From positions 496,001-560,000 of the forward strand of contig JAEILZ010000007.1 of assembly GCA_018873225.1 (NCBI GenBank): a stretch of DNA of 64,000 nucleotides. Reading direction: 5' to 3'. The position numbers and the translations under genes are program-made. This document shows, piece by piece, positions 47,690-57,729 of the stretch. Under the pieces are notes generated by a model that did no database searches, was not told the origin of the DNA, and saw only the letters and a list, made by a program, of their open reading frames with translations. The DNA is from [Phialemoniopsis] sp. UDSM-2020 (Eukaryota; Ascomycota; Sordariomycetes; Thyridiales; Thyridiaceae). The stretch's first letter is position 1; every line of letters starts with the position of its first letter.

Positions 47690-48562
47690 ATGTCTTCTCC
47701 AAGAACCCGTTGTTCTGGTCTTCAAGAGATAATTCCCATCATCATGGCCCTCGAACTTGAATCTGTCACAAGCTTTGAGGGGGAACCTCATGAAGACGAA
47801 CAAGATCCGCCAGTGACCACTAGACGAAAGACCGCTATATGGCTTATCAATGAATGGCTCGAAAAAAATGGCACACCTTGGATCGAAGATGCCGAACCAG
47901 ACGATTTGGATGGTTTGCGCCAACAGATACTCCTCCTTCGGAGAGCTGAACGACAGGTACTTTTCCCAGCTGACCCTGGTCCAATTACATCCCAGCGACA
48001 CGCCGATAGCCACCTCGTTCTGTGTCTCATCATGATTCACGGGATTACCTCTCGGCCCCCAGTCCTCTCGGAACAGGTCGCTGGAGAACCAGGAACACAC
48101 GCGGACAGCAACAAGACATTGGATCAGCCAATCTCGGCAGAACTTATTGATTTATTGGAAGAACGCTTGGCTTGCTGTGGCTCGTCAGCCCCACGGCGTG
48201 TATCGTCTGACCGACATTATCTCAACAACGTGGTCTTGTATGCGTGTCCAGTCCTTTCCACAGTGGAGCTTCTCGACTTTGACGCGCCATTCACGTTCCT
48301 GGAGGTCTATCGCATGGTATTTGTGAAATCAAGGGAAATGATTCGGCCACGTCAGCAACCTCAGTATCTTCCTCCGCCTCATCTTCCTCCGCCTCATCTT
48401 CCTCTGCCCCATCTCCCTCTGCCTTGTCATCCTCCGCCTCAGCGGCCTCAATCTCTCGATTGGATAACTGTGGGTTTGGCCACTTGTACGACGGTCTTAG
48501 TCATATGGATAATGAGGACTGTGATGGTTGGCGAGCTACGGCCCGGAAGACAAGGCCAATGA
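47690..48562 (+). CDS. Hypothetical Pro-rich protein with one membrane segment
   Basis: A single 290-codon frame; the ATG at 47744 (MALELESVTSF) may be the true start, since a TATATAAA-like box lies only about 10 bp before 47690. The N-terminal two-thirds is acidic and unrecognised (WLINEWLEKNGTPWIED). Then a 15-bp DNA repeat (CCTCATCTTCCTCCG, about 48371-48440) encodes LPPPH/LPLPH repeats, followed by a hydrophobic segment (ITVGLATCTTVLVIWIM) and a short basic tail. The layout suggests a tail-anchored or single-pass membrane protein. A neighbouring frame is also open across the repeat, encoding Ser/Ala, so a frameshift or an unseen intron is possible. I do not recognise the family. Confidence 0.5.
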   Translation: MSSPRTRCSGLQEIIPIIMALELESVTSFEGEPHEDEQDPPVTTRRKTAIWLINEWLEKNGTPWIEDAEPDDLDGLRQQILLLRRAERQVLFPADPGPITSQRHADSHLVLCLIMIHGITSRPPVLSEQVAGEPGTHADSNKTLDQPISAELIDLLEERLACCGSSAPRRVSSDRHYLNNVVLYACPVLSTVELLDFDAPFTFLEVYRMVFVKSREMIRPRQQPQYLPPPHLPPPHLPLPHLPLPCHPPPQRPQSLDWITVGLATCTTVLVIWIMRTVMVGELRPGRQGQ

Positions 48563-49283
48563 TTGCCACCAGGCGGCTTATCGGAAACATCTTCGTATGG
48601 ATGTAGCACGCCAGTCCTACCATCTCAAGGACAGCAAAAGCCAATGAGAGCCGCTAATGCAGCTGCGAGCATGGGTCTGCTGTTATCCCTTTGAGGGGAA
48701 TTTGCCACCGATGCATTTGGGGGGTCGGTATCGAAGTGGAGGACAGGCATGGTGTAGATGATTGCTGCTTAACATTTCAATCTGAAGCAAGTACCTCCCC
48801 AAAATGTCACTCGACCTAGATGTATCATCCAGGCGCCTCATGTGGTCTACCCCACGAACTTCGGTTGGGCGGGGGCGTCTAGGTTAGACTCAGTCAGATC
48901 TGGGTCCGGAAAAAGTGGGGTAATCAATGCAATGCAGTGTTACGATGCAAGGAATTAGTAAACCGGCCATCGGTTCCCTCCACCCATTCACATTGCATGC
49001 GGATGTTGCTGTCAAGTGGAAAGCAAGATGCAACACATGGTCTGCTTACCGGTTCTCTCCTGTCGTCGCCACACGCGACGCCTGAACGCCGGAATGGAGA
49101 TTGCGAATAAGGAAAAGGGGTGGTATCACCGTGCATCCCCGACCACGCTACGGCTTTTTGGCAGAGCTGTCCGGATGTGGAAATTCGAACACCTAGGAGT
49201 ACGGCGATACGGCTCTATTAAAGACCCTGGATCACTACTCTGCATGCCGCGATCCGCGACCACACCAAAGAAACATCACTCTC
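48563..49283. other. Intergenic, nothing recognised
   Basis: About 720 bp with short motif-free ORFs on both strands. I see no repeat or RNA gene. Confidence 0.5.
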
Positions 49284-49715
49284 ATGGACGCTTTCGACGA
49301 GTCAGATACCTTTTTCGGTGTTGGCCTCAAGGTCAGGCTACGCACGCTCTTTTTCCGACTAATTGATGGTTTTGCCCTTCTTGCTCGCGGAGCCTGTGAG
49401 CTTTCTTGCATCACTTCGCCCCTTCTGGCCGCCAGCAGCACGGTGCTGCGAAGAAACGTGGGATTTTTTGGGGTTGCTTGCATCGTCGCACCTTTGACGC
49501 ATGGGCTTGTACGATCTGGTGCTTCACACGAGTTACAGAAATGCCCGATTCATTTGGCCCTTGGCGCTCTTCATTTGACTACATGCCTGCTCGAAGCTTC
49601 TGTGCTGCTATGCGCCAGCATTGTTTACCTCATTGTGAGGCTCATTACCGTGCTTTTTGTGCCGTTGCCTAAGTCAGCCCCTGGAAGCTCCTTCGACATA
49701 GGCTCTGCAGCATGA
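49284..49715 (+). CDS. Possible small membrane protein
   Basis: A single frame of 143 codons from an ATG. It has a hydrophobic N-terminal half (FFRLIDGFALLARGACELSC) and a longer hydrophobic stretch near the end (LLEASVLLCASIVYLIVRLI, then TVLFVPLP). I do not recognise a family. It lies in a region with pseudogene fragments, and overlapping ORFs exist on both strands, so it may be chance or a remnant. Confidence 0.3.
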   Translation: MDAFDESDTFFGVGLKVRLRTLFFRLIDGFALLARGACELSCITSPLLAASSTVLRRNVGFFGVACIVAPLTHGLVRSGASHELQKCPIHLALGALHLTTCLLEASVLLCASIVYLIVRLITVLFVPLPKSAPGSSFDIGSAA

Positions 49716-49861
49716 GGAAATAGCAGCCAAGGAGGAAGTCGGCTCCTAGAACATACGCCTCCACATACGCAGGATGACGATAAACGCCTCCTTGGGACAA
49801 ATTGCAAAGAAAAGACTAGGTAAACGAAGATCAGCATCATAGAGAGATAGCCTCGTCAAGA

Positions 49862-50326
49862 TTGTCACGCTTACAAATATCGCAAAAACTCTCTTACTGC
49901 AATCTTCCTGCATCACCACTTACTTCCTTATTATATGCCAGACTGGGAAAACTTCTCACATGTAGCCATCCGATAGAGATTGGCCCAATGAACGATTCAA
50001 AGTCGCAGAAGCTCCTCACTGCCAATCTCGGCGGAACTCATTCCACTTCTCTGGATCTGTCCATGCTATCCTCTCAACTCGAATACTTACCATTAGCACT
50101 TGTTCAGGCAGCCGCATTCATCCACGGCTTGACGGCGCGTCGGTACTACTGTACCCTAAGCACCGAGGCTTGCCTTAAAGATACGCCGGCAGGTTCCAGC
50201 AAACCCATTGAAGCCGTGCATACGTACACCGAGAGAGTTACTTGTCCCTGGTTGATGTGCTGTCATGATTCACGGCCTGCGGTCGGTGAAAATGCGGGAT
50301 CTACAGTACGAATGACCGTGCGTTGA
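49862..50326 (+). pseudogene. NB-ARC-type NLR fragment
   Basis: Within a 154-codon frame, the piece from 49988 reads MNDSKSQKLLTANLG, then SSQLEYLPLALVQAAAFI. This matches the end of the NB-ARC domain in fungal NLR-like proteins (ExMxxxEAxxLLxxxLG ... LxYLPLAIxQAAAYI). No P-loop, no upstream NB-ARC part and no TPR or ankyrin repeats follow, so only a fragment remains. Fungal NLRs act in self/non-self recognition and programmed cell death (family knowledge). The fragment shows the region once held such a gene. Confidence 0.6.
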
Positions 50327-51630
50327 CTCACACAATCTCGAGGTGCACGAGGATGGCCCCCAACTACGAGTCACACGCACGTCTGATCGCATGATATCTT
50401 GACCCGAGACTATCGTCACGTTAGACATAATCGGCTGTGGGATCAGGATGCGTTCTAGCCTATCGGGTGCCATCTACACGGCAGCAGTCGAAATATCCTC
50501 ATATGACTGATCGACAGGTAGGGTGATGTAGAGGTTTCGTTTTCGGACGATTGTGGCCAATAGATATGATGCCACCAAAAGAAGCGCAGGCGTTGGAGTG
50601 CTCACAGCTTCGCAATTTATTGGTGCGATCGTCACCCTTTTAGACCGGATCAATTGGTGATGGTGATATGTATTTCCATAATATATGATCGATGAGTCAG
50701 TCGACTCTCCAAGCCTCAGCTCCTGAACGATGTTCGCTGCGTTGACCAGTATGAGAGAAAGTGGAGGCACATGGCTGAACTACAAGATGGAGGCCAGCAG
50801 GACTGCCGAGTCAGCTAGATGTGAGGCTTCGGAAAAGATACCTGCTCCATGTGGTATGAGAGCTTCTCTAGGCTTACGCAAAGGCATTCATGTTGTTGCT
50901 CTTATCCATCGTGATAGGTTGTAGCCATAGCAAAGGACCTGCTCTCGGCCCGAAAACCAGTGGCCCGCTGACAGCTACATCTCTCTATATAAACCTTACC
51001 AATTGCCACTTTGGGCAGGTCAATCTTGAACACACATGTTCATCTCTGCTCTAGCCAAGCATCTTGGGTACGCCGACGTCACCCTTCCGACGCTGAGGAA
51101 CACACCATTGGACCTCAAGCGGCGCCCAAGAAGCCAGTGAAATCTCCTCCAATCAGTCCCGATCATACCTCCAAGCCATATCCTACATAGACTGAACGAC
51201 TCGCCTTGATAAAAAGAACGGATGCAACTGAGTGGGGCTTCTGGCAGACACTTTCTTGGGTCTACTGGGAAAGGACAAGGGGTGAAGGGGGTTCGGGCGC
51301 CTCTTGACGTCTCGTGTCGTCCACTGCCGTACTTGCAACTGGTGTGGTGACGTAGGAGAGCGCACTGCAACGAGTGAAGCGTTCACGCGTAGCCAGAGAA
51401 TTATCATGTACATAATATGTCCGTAGTAGCCGTTGTCAAGCCAATCGATTCTGGTCCGTTTATCGCTACACATGCAGGTCGAAAGTGTTTGTTTGCCACT
51501 CCGGTGCCAAGAGCGACGGACGCGATGAAGACGTGACTTCTGCTGCACGGTAATTATTCATAAAGCGTGCGGATCGCATACTATTGCCAGTCTGTGACAC
51601 TGCCTTGTTCAACCAATACACCAGGCGCGG
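50327..51630. other. Intergenic with duplicated segments; promoter of the bZIP-protease gene
   Basis: About 1.3 kb. Two stretches recur elsewhere: 50,627-50,700 matches the last 76 bp of the window, and about 51,400-51,540 matches 62,540-62,676. CATATAAACC-like sequence (CTCTATATAAACC) lies near 50,984-50,996. A minus-strand frame (51548..51183) and others have no motif. I see no gene. Confidence 0.5.
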
Positions 51631-53265
51631 ATGATCAGCAAGATGGACAGCACCGGCGTCTTGGACCTGGCATATTTTCCTATGCCCGGCATGAGCTCGG
51701 ACATGGACCTGTCGCAGGATGCAGGCATCGACACATGGTTCAACTCATTTGTCAGTTTCAATGACGAGAGAATAGATTCATGCCCTGTGGAATGTTTGGA
51801 GAGCAGTACAGAGCTGGATGGCAATGCATCCCAGCCGCTGCACTCCAGAAAGCGTCGACGAGGATCATCTCCGAACTCGGATCGGCAACGAAATAATCCG
51901 CAACCCCAACAAATGCCTGACCCCGCAAATCCTACCTCCGACGATAAACGAGCTCGCAATACCAAAGCTGCGCAAAGGTGCCGACAGAGAAAAGCCGATA
52001 AAATGAACGCACTAGAGGCAGACTTAGCGGCCGAGCGTGCTAAGAGGGAGGAGTTGGAATTTGAGATGGCCCGGTGGCAGGAGCTCCGAAATGCTATTGC
52101 GGCCCTGGACGACATACATGACGGAGATGACCTGACGGATGATCTGGTCAATCTCACCCAGGATGACTTTGAGAGTTTGGCGACTGACTCGCTTAGCGCC
52201 CCGCCCAGCGACCGCATTGTCAACAATTTACTATGCTTTCTAGCGACACTGGCCCCATACACTATTCGAACTCTCAATTCTATCCCCGACAAGTCTGAAC
52301 TTGCGGCGTTCGATTGGACTGGAGAGGTTGATCAAGGGTCGCCTCAGCCGAAATTCCTAATCCCCATCAATATTCCACATGCCTCCATCGGCCACTGGGC
52401 TCTGGTCGTACTTGATACCAATAACGCCCTGCTTCTGGACTCATGTCCTACCGAGCCTCACAAGCAGTTCGCTCAAGAAAAGATTCAGGCGCTGTTTAGC
52501 GATCAGCCTTCACTCCAACCCTCATGGACTTTCAATGAAGATATCGGGCGAGGGTCCGAGAGCGCTGACTGCGGCATCCTCATGCTGGTTGACGCGATAT
52601 ACACTGTTGCGGCCTCTCTGGGGATTACAATCGAGCCCCCCAGCACGCCCGATGTCAAGCTATGGAAGGATGTCCTTGGCTTTTTGTTGAGGACGACAAT
52701 GGGACAAACTTCGAAACTCCCATGGCCCGAGAGACTTGGGAAAAGTAGCATCTTGCCCGAGGACGAGCGTGCACAATTGAGCAAAGACGGAAAGCAGCTG
52801 TTCAGCCTTATCGATTCCTCTGCTACTTACCAGGCTGCTCGTGATGCCATGACGCATGCATTGCAGCTCTTGTCCCAACAGGAAGCGCGCCTAGACGACT
52901 TAGCGGCGGAGATTCATGAGAGGAGGATCAGAACCGCTAGGGAGGGAAATAGTATCCGCATGATCTTGGAAAACCTGTGTGCTGGGGCCGTGTCGCAGGA
53001 GTGGCAGGCCGAAAAACTCAACGCGGAGAAGAAGCATTGCGAAGACGGACTCAGCGCATTAGCCTGGCTGGAACAAGCTTCGACAGAGTCTTTATTTGCG
53101 GGCAGGGGAAATCAGCTCTCGAAATTCACCCAACTGGACGTTCGAAAACGCCTACGAGGAATAGACATGTGTCTCACGCGTCGGTCGACGATGCTGGCCT
53201 CGTTACAAGAGACTGTCAGAGTACTAGGCGAGGCCGTCAAGGAGCTTGATGAAATGTGGGATTAG
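51631..53265 (+). CDS. bZIP DNA-binding region fused to Ulp1/C48-type cysteine protease
   Basis: One intronless frame of 544 aa (the start may instead be the ATG at 51643, MDSTGVL). An acidic N-terminus is followed by a basic run (RKRRR, 73-77) and a bZIP basic region DDKRARNTKAAQRCRQRK (104-121; the N-x7-R signature is Asn110 to Arg118). A short amphipathic zipper follows (about 125-155). Residues about 185-360 look like a C48 (SUMO/NEDD8-protease-like) fold: IGHWALVVLD (His255), ALLLDSCP (Asp270) and SADCGILM (nucleophile Cys314), giving the His-Asp-Cys triad in the right order and spacing. The oxyanion Gln usually six residues before Cys is not seen. The C-terminal 170 residues are helical, probably coiled coil. 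A nuclear role in de-conjugating a ubiquitin-like modifier at DNA is inference. I know of no described bZIP-Ulp1 fusion. Confidence 0.82.
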   Translation: MISKMDSTGVLDLAYFPMPGMSSDMDLSQDAGIDTWFNSFVSFNDERIDSCPVECLESSTELDGNASQPLHSRKRRRGSSPNSDRQRNNPQPQQMPDPANPTSDDKRARNTKAAQRCRQRKADKMNALEADLAAERAKREELEFEMARWQELRNAIAALDDIHDGDDLTDDLVNLTQDDFESLATDSLSAPPSDRIVNNLLCFLATLAPYTIRTLNSIPDKSELAAFDWTGEVDQGSPQPKFLIPINIPHASIGHWALVVLDTNNALLLDSCPTEPHKQFAQEKIQALFSDQPSLQPSWTFNEDIGRGSESADCGILMLVDAIYTVAASLGITIEPPSTPDVKLWKDVLGFLLRTTMGQTSKLPWPERLGKSSILPEDERAQLSKDGKQLFSLIDSSATYQAARDAMTHALQLLSQQEARLDDLAAEIHERRIRTAREGNSIRMILENLCAGAVSQEWQAEKLNAEKKHCEDGLSALAWLEQASTESLFAGRGNQLSKFTQLDVRKRLRGIDMCLTRRSTMLASLQETVRVLGEAVKELDEMWD

Positions 53266-53539
53266 CCATGCCTGCGGGGGGCATTCGGGCGGCCTCGTTT
53301 GGTGTGTGAGGAACGAACACAGATTGTTAATCTGCGCGCTGTGACTTACTTTATTTCCTGCTCTTATTCTCTTCTAGTGATGACTCTTATTGGTACAAAG
53401 GATATTCCTATTTAACTTCGCTAGGGGGCCTGCTAGTGCTAATTGTTTGATGATACCCACGATCTAAGTAACGTGTTCTCCAGCACCGGTTCAGGGTTTC
53501 CAGCCCCTACCATCCGTATCAAATCTTCCTATCTCTTAT

Positions 53540-53769
53540 CGACGAGATATTCACACTCTTCACCGGGGTTATGCTAGCGGGGCATTTGAAAGATCACACT
53601 ACCACAACTGCAACGCGTGGCGATCATGTTCGGGTCAGATGTGACAACGGATCTACTGGAAAATATGATATCCTATGCAGACGGCTACGCTGGGCTTGAG
53701 AGAGGAGTCAAATGGACGGAGTTCGGGAGCGTGATGGGCAGTCCGGCGGCGTCTTTGGGAACGCAATAG
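53540..53769 (+). pseudogene. Fragment of the degenerate EF-hand (centrin-like) gene
   Basis: The frame encodes IDEIFTLFTG and, after a disrupted stretch, VAIMFGSDVTTDLLENMI, then GLERGVKWTEFGSVMGS and a stop at 53767. It matches the C-terminal half of the gene at 61483-62323 (IDEVFTLFTG, VAMMLGSDVTEDLLENMI, GLERGVNRTEFESIMGR). Nothing corresponding to the N-terminal half is present. It lies about 270 bp after the bZIP-protease gene, on the same strand. Confidence 0.7.
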
Positions 53770-54805
53770 GGCCATGCACAGTATTACGCCTCGGCACGGG
53801 TCCGTACTAGGGATTCAAATGATCTACCATCTTCAAATGTCTCTTATCAACGTCCGACTCTCAGCTCTTCCATCATACAGATCTGCCCGCAGAACTGCTC
53901 TTGTCTTGTCACTCATGCTACTTTTGAACTTGAATGTGCCTCTTCGCCGTACGGTGGCCTAATGTTGTCGCTGAGGTGATGCACTGATTAGAGTCCTCAG
54001 GCACGACTCTCAAAGCGTTCAGAGAACCTCCTAATGCCATCGTCGCAACACTTTGCTTCACGGCACCCGGCGCCATCACTCTCCGTAATATGATCAGCGC
54101 TCGCCTCTGCGTCTGCGTTGTTTCGAATCAGACACTAGGGAGACGAGTTTCATGACAACACATCCAAGTAAGCATGGAATAATCATGGTCGGTGTTATGC
54201 CTGAAGCGGTCAATCCGTCAGATACTTGATCTTTAGGATGGTTGCGAGTACTCACTGATAAGATGTTGTAGGGGAATCGGCCTTTTTTTTAATAAAAAAA
54301 TTACCACGAGAAGAGCATCATGGGAGAGCGCTCTGGCGACTTCATATACCACTCTACGTCTAGCCTGAATGCACGCTCTCGGTGTCGCAGTCAGCCTAGC
54401 ACCCATCTCTCACCGATTTTATTCATCTTGGAAAGTAGGTACTCTGGGCGACGTCTTCAGTGTGTATACGATGAGGTGGCACTACTGTGGCCGCCGGTCC
54501 AAAATCCACAGCATGTAGGCAATGCTGAACGAGGTCCACATCTCACAGTACCCGTGCCCCTTTTGTGTTGCATTTCCACCGGCGAATGTGCAAAAATGTC
54601 ATTTCAGGGCAGTGTCCGGTCAGACAAGCTCACAGTCGTGACATGAGGGCGGATTTCGAGAAGGCTTCTTGGCGTCTGGAACGGAGAGGAGTGACAAAGG
54701 CTCATGCTGCGCCCGAGGCAGATATGGCCACTGGGTTCTCTAACCCACTGACCTACCCGGACGCCTCAACAAAGCGCGCCCTGCTTAACCACTCCACACA
54801 ATACT
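53770..54805. other. Intergenic, no gene recognised
   Basis: About 1 kb of mixed composition with only short ORFs, including one of 108 codons at 54,320-54,646 with no motif. There is an A/T run near 54,282-54,300. Confidence 0.5.
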
Positions 54806-55039
54806 AATATTCCGCCAGACGTCCTCGCCCGATTATTTAGTGTCGAGCGCTGTATCGGACAGCCTCACACAAGCACTCTTAAGCCGATTCACGGAGTGCT
54901 TCGCCTAGACGCCGATAGGAGACGAGCTCTCGTGGCACTGTACCACACTCTGCCTGATCACTATCTTGACTTCCTCGAGGCCTCACGACATCCTTGTACT
55001 TACGAGGCGTTTATCAACACATCGCGGGTGATTGTTTGA
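54806..55039 (+). pseudogene. Possible coding remnant, family unknown
   Basis: This frame has no ATG start and reads 77 codons to a TGA, beginning NIPPDVLARLFSVERCIGQ and containing LRLDADRRRALVALYHTLP, then HYLDFLEASRHPCTYEAF. The composition is protein-like (ordered hydrophobic and charged pattern), unlike neighbouring random ORFs. I do not recognise the family. It is most likely an internal piece of a broken gene. Confidence 0.35.
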
Positions 55040-55759
55040 GTGAGGTTTTATCTTTCACGCCGTGCCGACGTTCCCACAGTCACCATGTCTGTTACGCCCA
55101 GCTTTGCGGATCAAGCAATATTGCCGTTATTGTCCTTATCCAATGCACTGTTACAAGGATGGGAGGCTATGTTATTCCCAGTTCTTCATAAAACAGGATC
55201 TCTGATCGGCTGAAAGCATGAGATCGTCCTTGATGCGTCCGCGCGGTATTGCTAATGATATAATAATTCCATGATATCGTGACCCTCTACTTATAGTGAC
55301 CGAACTCTAGAGAAATGCTGTCTAATGCCGAGGCTGCATCACACCCGGAGATCTGGGCATTGATAATTAGTGGCGTGGTGGGATACTTCACGGGGCAATC
55401 CGTGAAGACTGAACATCACTGACAGTGAGTCATGGCCCTCCAAATGCACAACGTAGTGGGGAAGCTGATTTTGACTTAAGAGCCCGCTCCTAAAAGCTGA
55501 CAATGGCTTATGGGGCTCTATCTGATCAACCATGAACATCCGATTTTGGATTGTGCTCCTCGTGGTCTGAGAGTCCGGTGGTGACTAATCCCGCACGGTC
55601 TCCAGTGAAATATTTCCCCTAGGGTCCGTGCGTACTTGTCATCCTCAGCAGGACACAGCGCACAGATCAGCAGCATGTTCCTTCCTCACACCAGACAAGG
55701 CCGCCCCTATACAGCAAAATAATATTCAAGGCGCAGAGAAAAGTTCTGGTAAGTGAAAT
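55040..55759. other. Intergenic, with one copy of a dispersed ~90-bp repeat
   Basis: About 720 bp. The segment at about 55,541-55,630 recurs at 59,678-59,768 in the same orientation (shared core GAGAGTCCG..GGTGA..TAATCCCGCACGGTC). Nothing else was recognised. Confidence 0.55.
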
Positions 55760-56506
55760 TTACTCCTCAGTGCGGACAACTCTGACGCCATGGCATTTGA
55801 GCATCTCAAGAAATTGAGGTCTTTCCCACTGGAATTCCACCGAGATGTCGCCCCGAGAAGTGCCAGACCCAAGTGGACCAGCAGTGATCACCACTCGCTG
55901 TGAGGTATCATTATACGTAGCCTGAGAGATCTCGTCAAGGCGTAAGTCAAACAAGCTGTATCCCGGGTCTCGTAGCCATTGGGTCGGGTTGATCTCTGAT
56001 AGAACTTGCCCTTTGAGGAGTCTCTGGTCGGGTATCCAATACCATGCGTGCATATAGCGCTGGTCAGTACGTCTTCCGGACACGATAATCTGAGAGACCA
56101 TAAAGCTGCAAGGCTTTTCGGGTTCCATCCATATGCTGGGCAGTCTCTGTCGAATTATATGAAGCCATTTCGATTGCTTATATTCAACTTTGAGGTCGCA
56201 CTCGTGTTTCAGCTTGGACAACCATCCATGCGACTCCCTGGCGAGATCTTTCACATAAAGGCAGGCCAGATTCAGGAGATTCCACGCAACTGCATGCTTT
56301 TGAGGGGTTTTCACGCAAGAGATCTGCGGATCCTCACCAGAGGAACTGTCGTACGGCTGATCAGTCCCGGTCATCCCCTCAGCAGGTGTCATAAGAAGCG
56401 TAGACTCCATTTGCGATGCTTTGGTAGCGATTGGATGCGGATAGTAGCGAAAGCGTCTTGGTTCGAATGAACGAGAGATAGATTGGCGATGAAAGAAGAA
56501 AAGCAT
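55760..56506 (-). CDS. Hypothetical protein, 248 aa
   Basis: A single frame from the ATG at 56506 (a second ATG is at 56410). It has protein-like composition: a possible basic leader (SISRSFEPRRFRYYPHP), a helical middle (NLLNLACLYVKDLARESHGW), then a beta-type part (CSFMVSQIIVSGRRTDQRYM, WYWIPDQRLLKG) and the end FLEMLKCHGVRVVRTEE. There is no signal peptide, membrane segment or motif I know. It is in accessory DNA, so it could be a young or decaying gene, but the frame is intact. Confidence 0.5.
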   Translation of the reverse strand: MLFFFHRQSISRSFEPRRFRYYPHPIATKASQMESTLLMTPAEGMTGTDQPYDSSSGEDPQISCVKTPQKHAVAWNLLNLACLYVKDLARESHGWLSKLKHECDLKVEYKQSKWLHIIRQRLPSIWMEPEKPCSFMVSQIIVSGRRTDQRYMHAWYWIPDQRLLKGQVLSEINPTQWLRDPGYSLFDLRLDEISQATYNDTSQRVVITAGPLGSGTSRGDISVEFQWERPQFLEMLKCHGVRVVRTEE

Positions 56507-57164
56507 TCATCAGAGAACGGCTAGGGGGACTCAGGCCTACTTATATGCGAGCCTGCATGGGTCTGCCCACAGCTACGGCCTTTTTCTTTCATTGTGTAAC
56601 CCAAAAGAAAGACGATAAAGATTGCTCATGTTCGGGCTCCTAATAAACGAGGCCTACGCAGTTGACGGAAGGCATTGATAGCTCGGCCTTGGTTGAGATG
56701 AAGTGCTTCCCGACTGACCTCCTTGGTTGTACATACTTTGCACAGAAGTGATCCCTGAAGCTTCCATCGACTTCTGTGAAACTTGAAACGACCATCCCGT
56801 TAGGATTCTCCGCATAAGCGCCTTTGTGATGTGTATAGGCATTTAATTGCCGGGACGCGTATGGATCCTCTGCACCCGACCTAGGTCATTTTTCAAATGA
56901 TTTCATCGCGAAGGGCGCCCTGGGTGTCATGTCAAGCGGTGTCTACCTGGGATGCTGACTGTGACTTTACCGATCCACTCCAAGCCGCCGATGATAGCGG
57001 CGCAAATGGCGTGTCAGGAGAGAAGGCCGGCGTGATTGGTGACATTATACCCAGATTGCTTTGCTTGGCTTGGATGAGTTGAAGCTCTCTGCGAAAAGCC
57101 ATTCCAACGTTCCAGCATAGTCGTACTTAAATTCTCGTGGGGGCGGTCGCAGAAGGCCTCATCA
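56507..57164. other. Intergenic, nothing recognised
   Basis: About 660 bp, with short ORFs only. It lies between the hypothetical gene and the VIT/VWA fragment; whether lost 5' parts of the latter are here cannot be seen. Confidence 0.45.
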
Positions 57165-57700
57165 TTGACGCCGAAGACGTCAGTACAAAGACGCCAGTCA
57201 ATTCTGTCCCAACTCCCTTCTTCAACACAAGCGCAAGGAAGGTGGGGAGACGTCACAGGATGTTACGAACAAGTACACTCAATTTTTACTGTCAAACACC
57301 CAAAGCTATTGCAGACACCTTCGAAGTTTTGGCTGTCTCCCTTCAATCGTACGACAGTCTATCTTTACATGTCACCGGACACATGTCCGAAGACTCCGCG
57401 CTCAATCACATTCAAGGGCCGTTCCGGACATGGATTACAACAGCTTGCGATCCCTATCACCAGCCTCTCTGAGAAGGGTGAGACCATCCATCAGCTTGCC
57501 GCACGCAAAGCAACCCAAGAGCTCGAAGAGGGACGAGGCTGGATTTATCATGTTGCAGGCGTCTCCGGAAAGCTGCTCAAGGATCACTTTGAAAGCCACA
57601 TCAGCGACATGGTCAAGCGTGAGTGCGTGCGTCCTCGAGAAAGAGTTGGCGTCATGGCCTCGCTGGCACTAGCGTCCCAGCATGTAAAAAAGTTGGAGGC
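57165..57700 (+). pseudogene. Fragment of a VIT/VWA-domain protein
   Basis: The frame encodes PKLLQTPSKFWLSPFNRTT and VYLYMSPDTCPKTPRSITFK, then a run with LAIPITSLSEKGETIHQLAA and RKATQELEEGRGWI. This is the conserved central part of fungal von Willebrand A proteins with a VIT domain (the IHQLAARKAxQELEEGRGWI block). After VKRECVR the similarity fades where the family continues with a KWCSFVAVE block, and neither the VWA nor the VIT domain itself is found. Only a fragment remains. The rest of the open frame to 57,920 overlaps the broken C2H2 gene on the other strand. Confidence 0.6.
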
Positions 57701-57729
57701 TCCACTGGCCACTCCCTTCAGTCCCCCGT

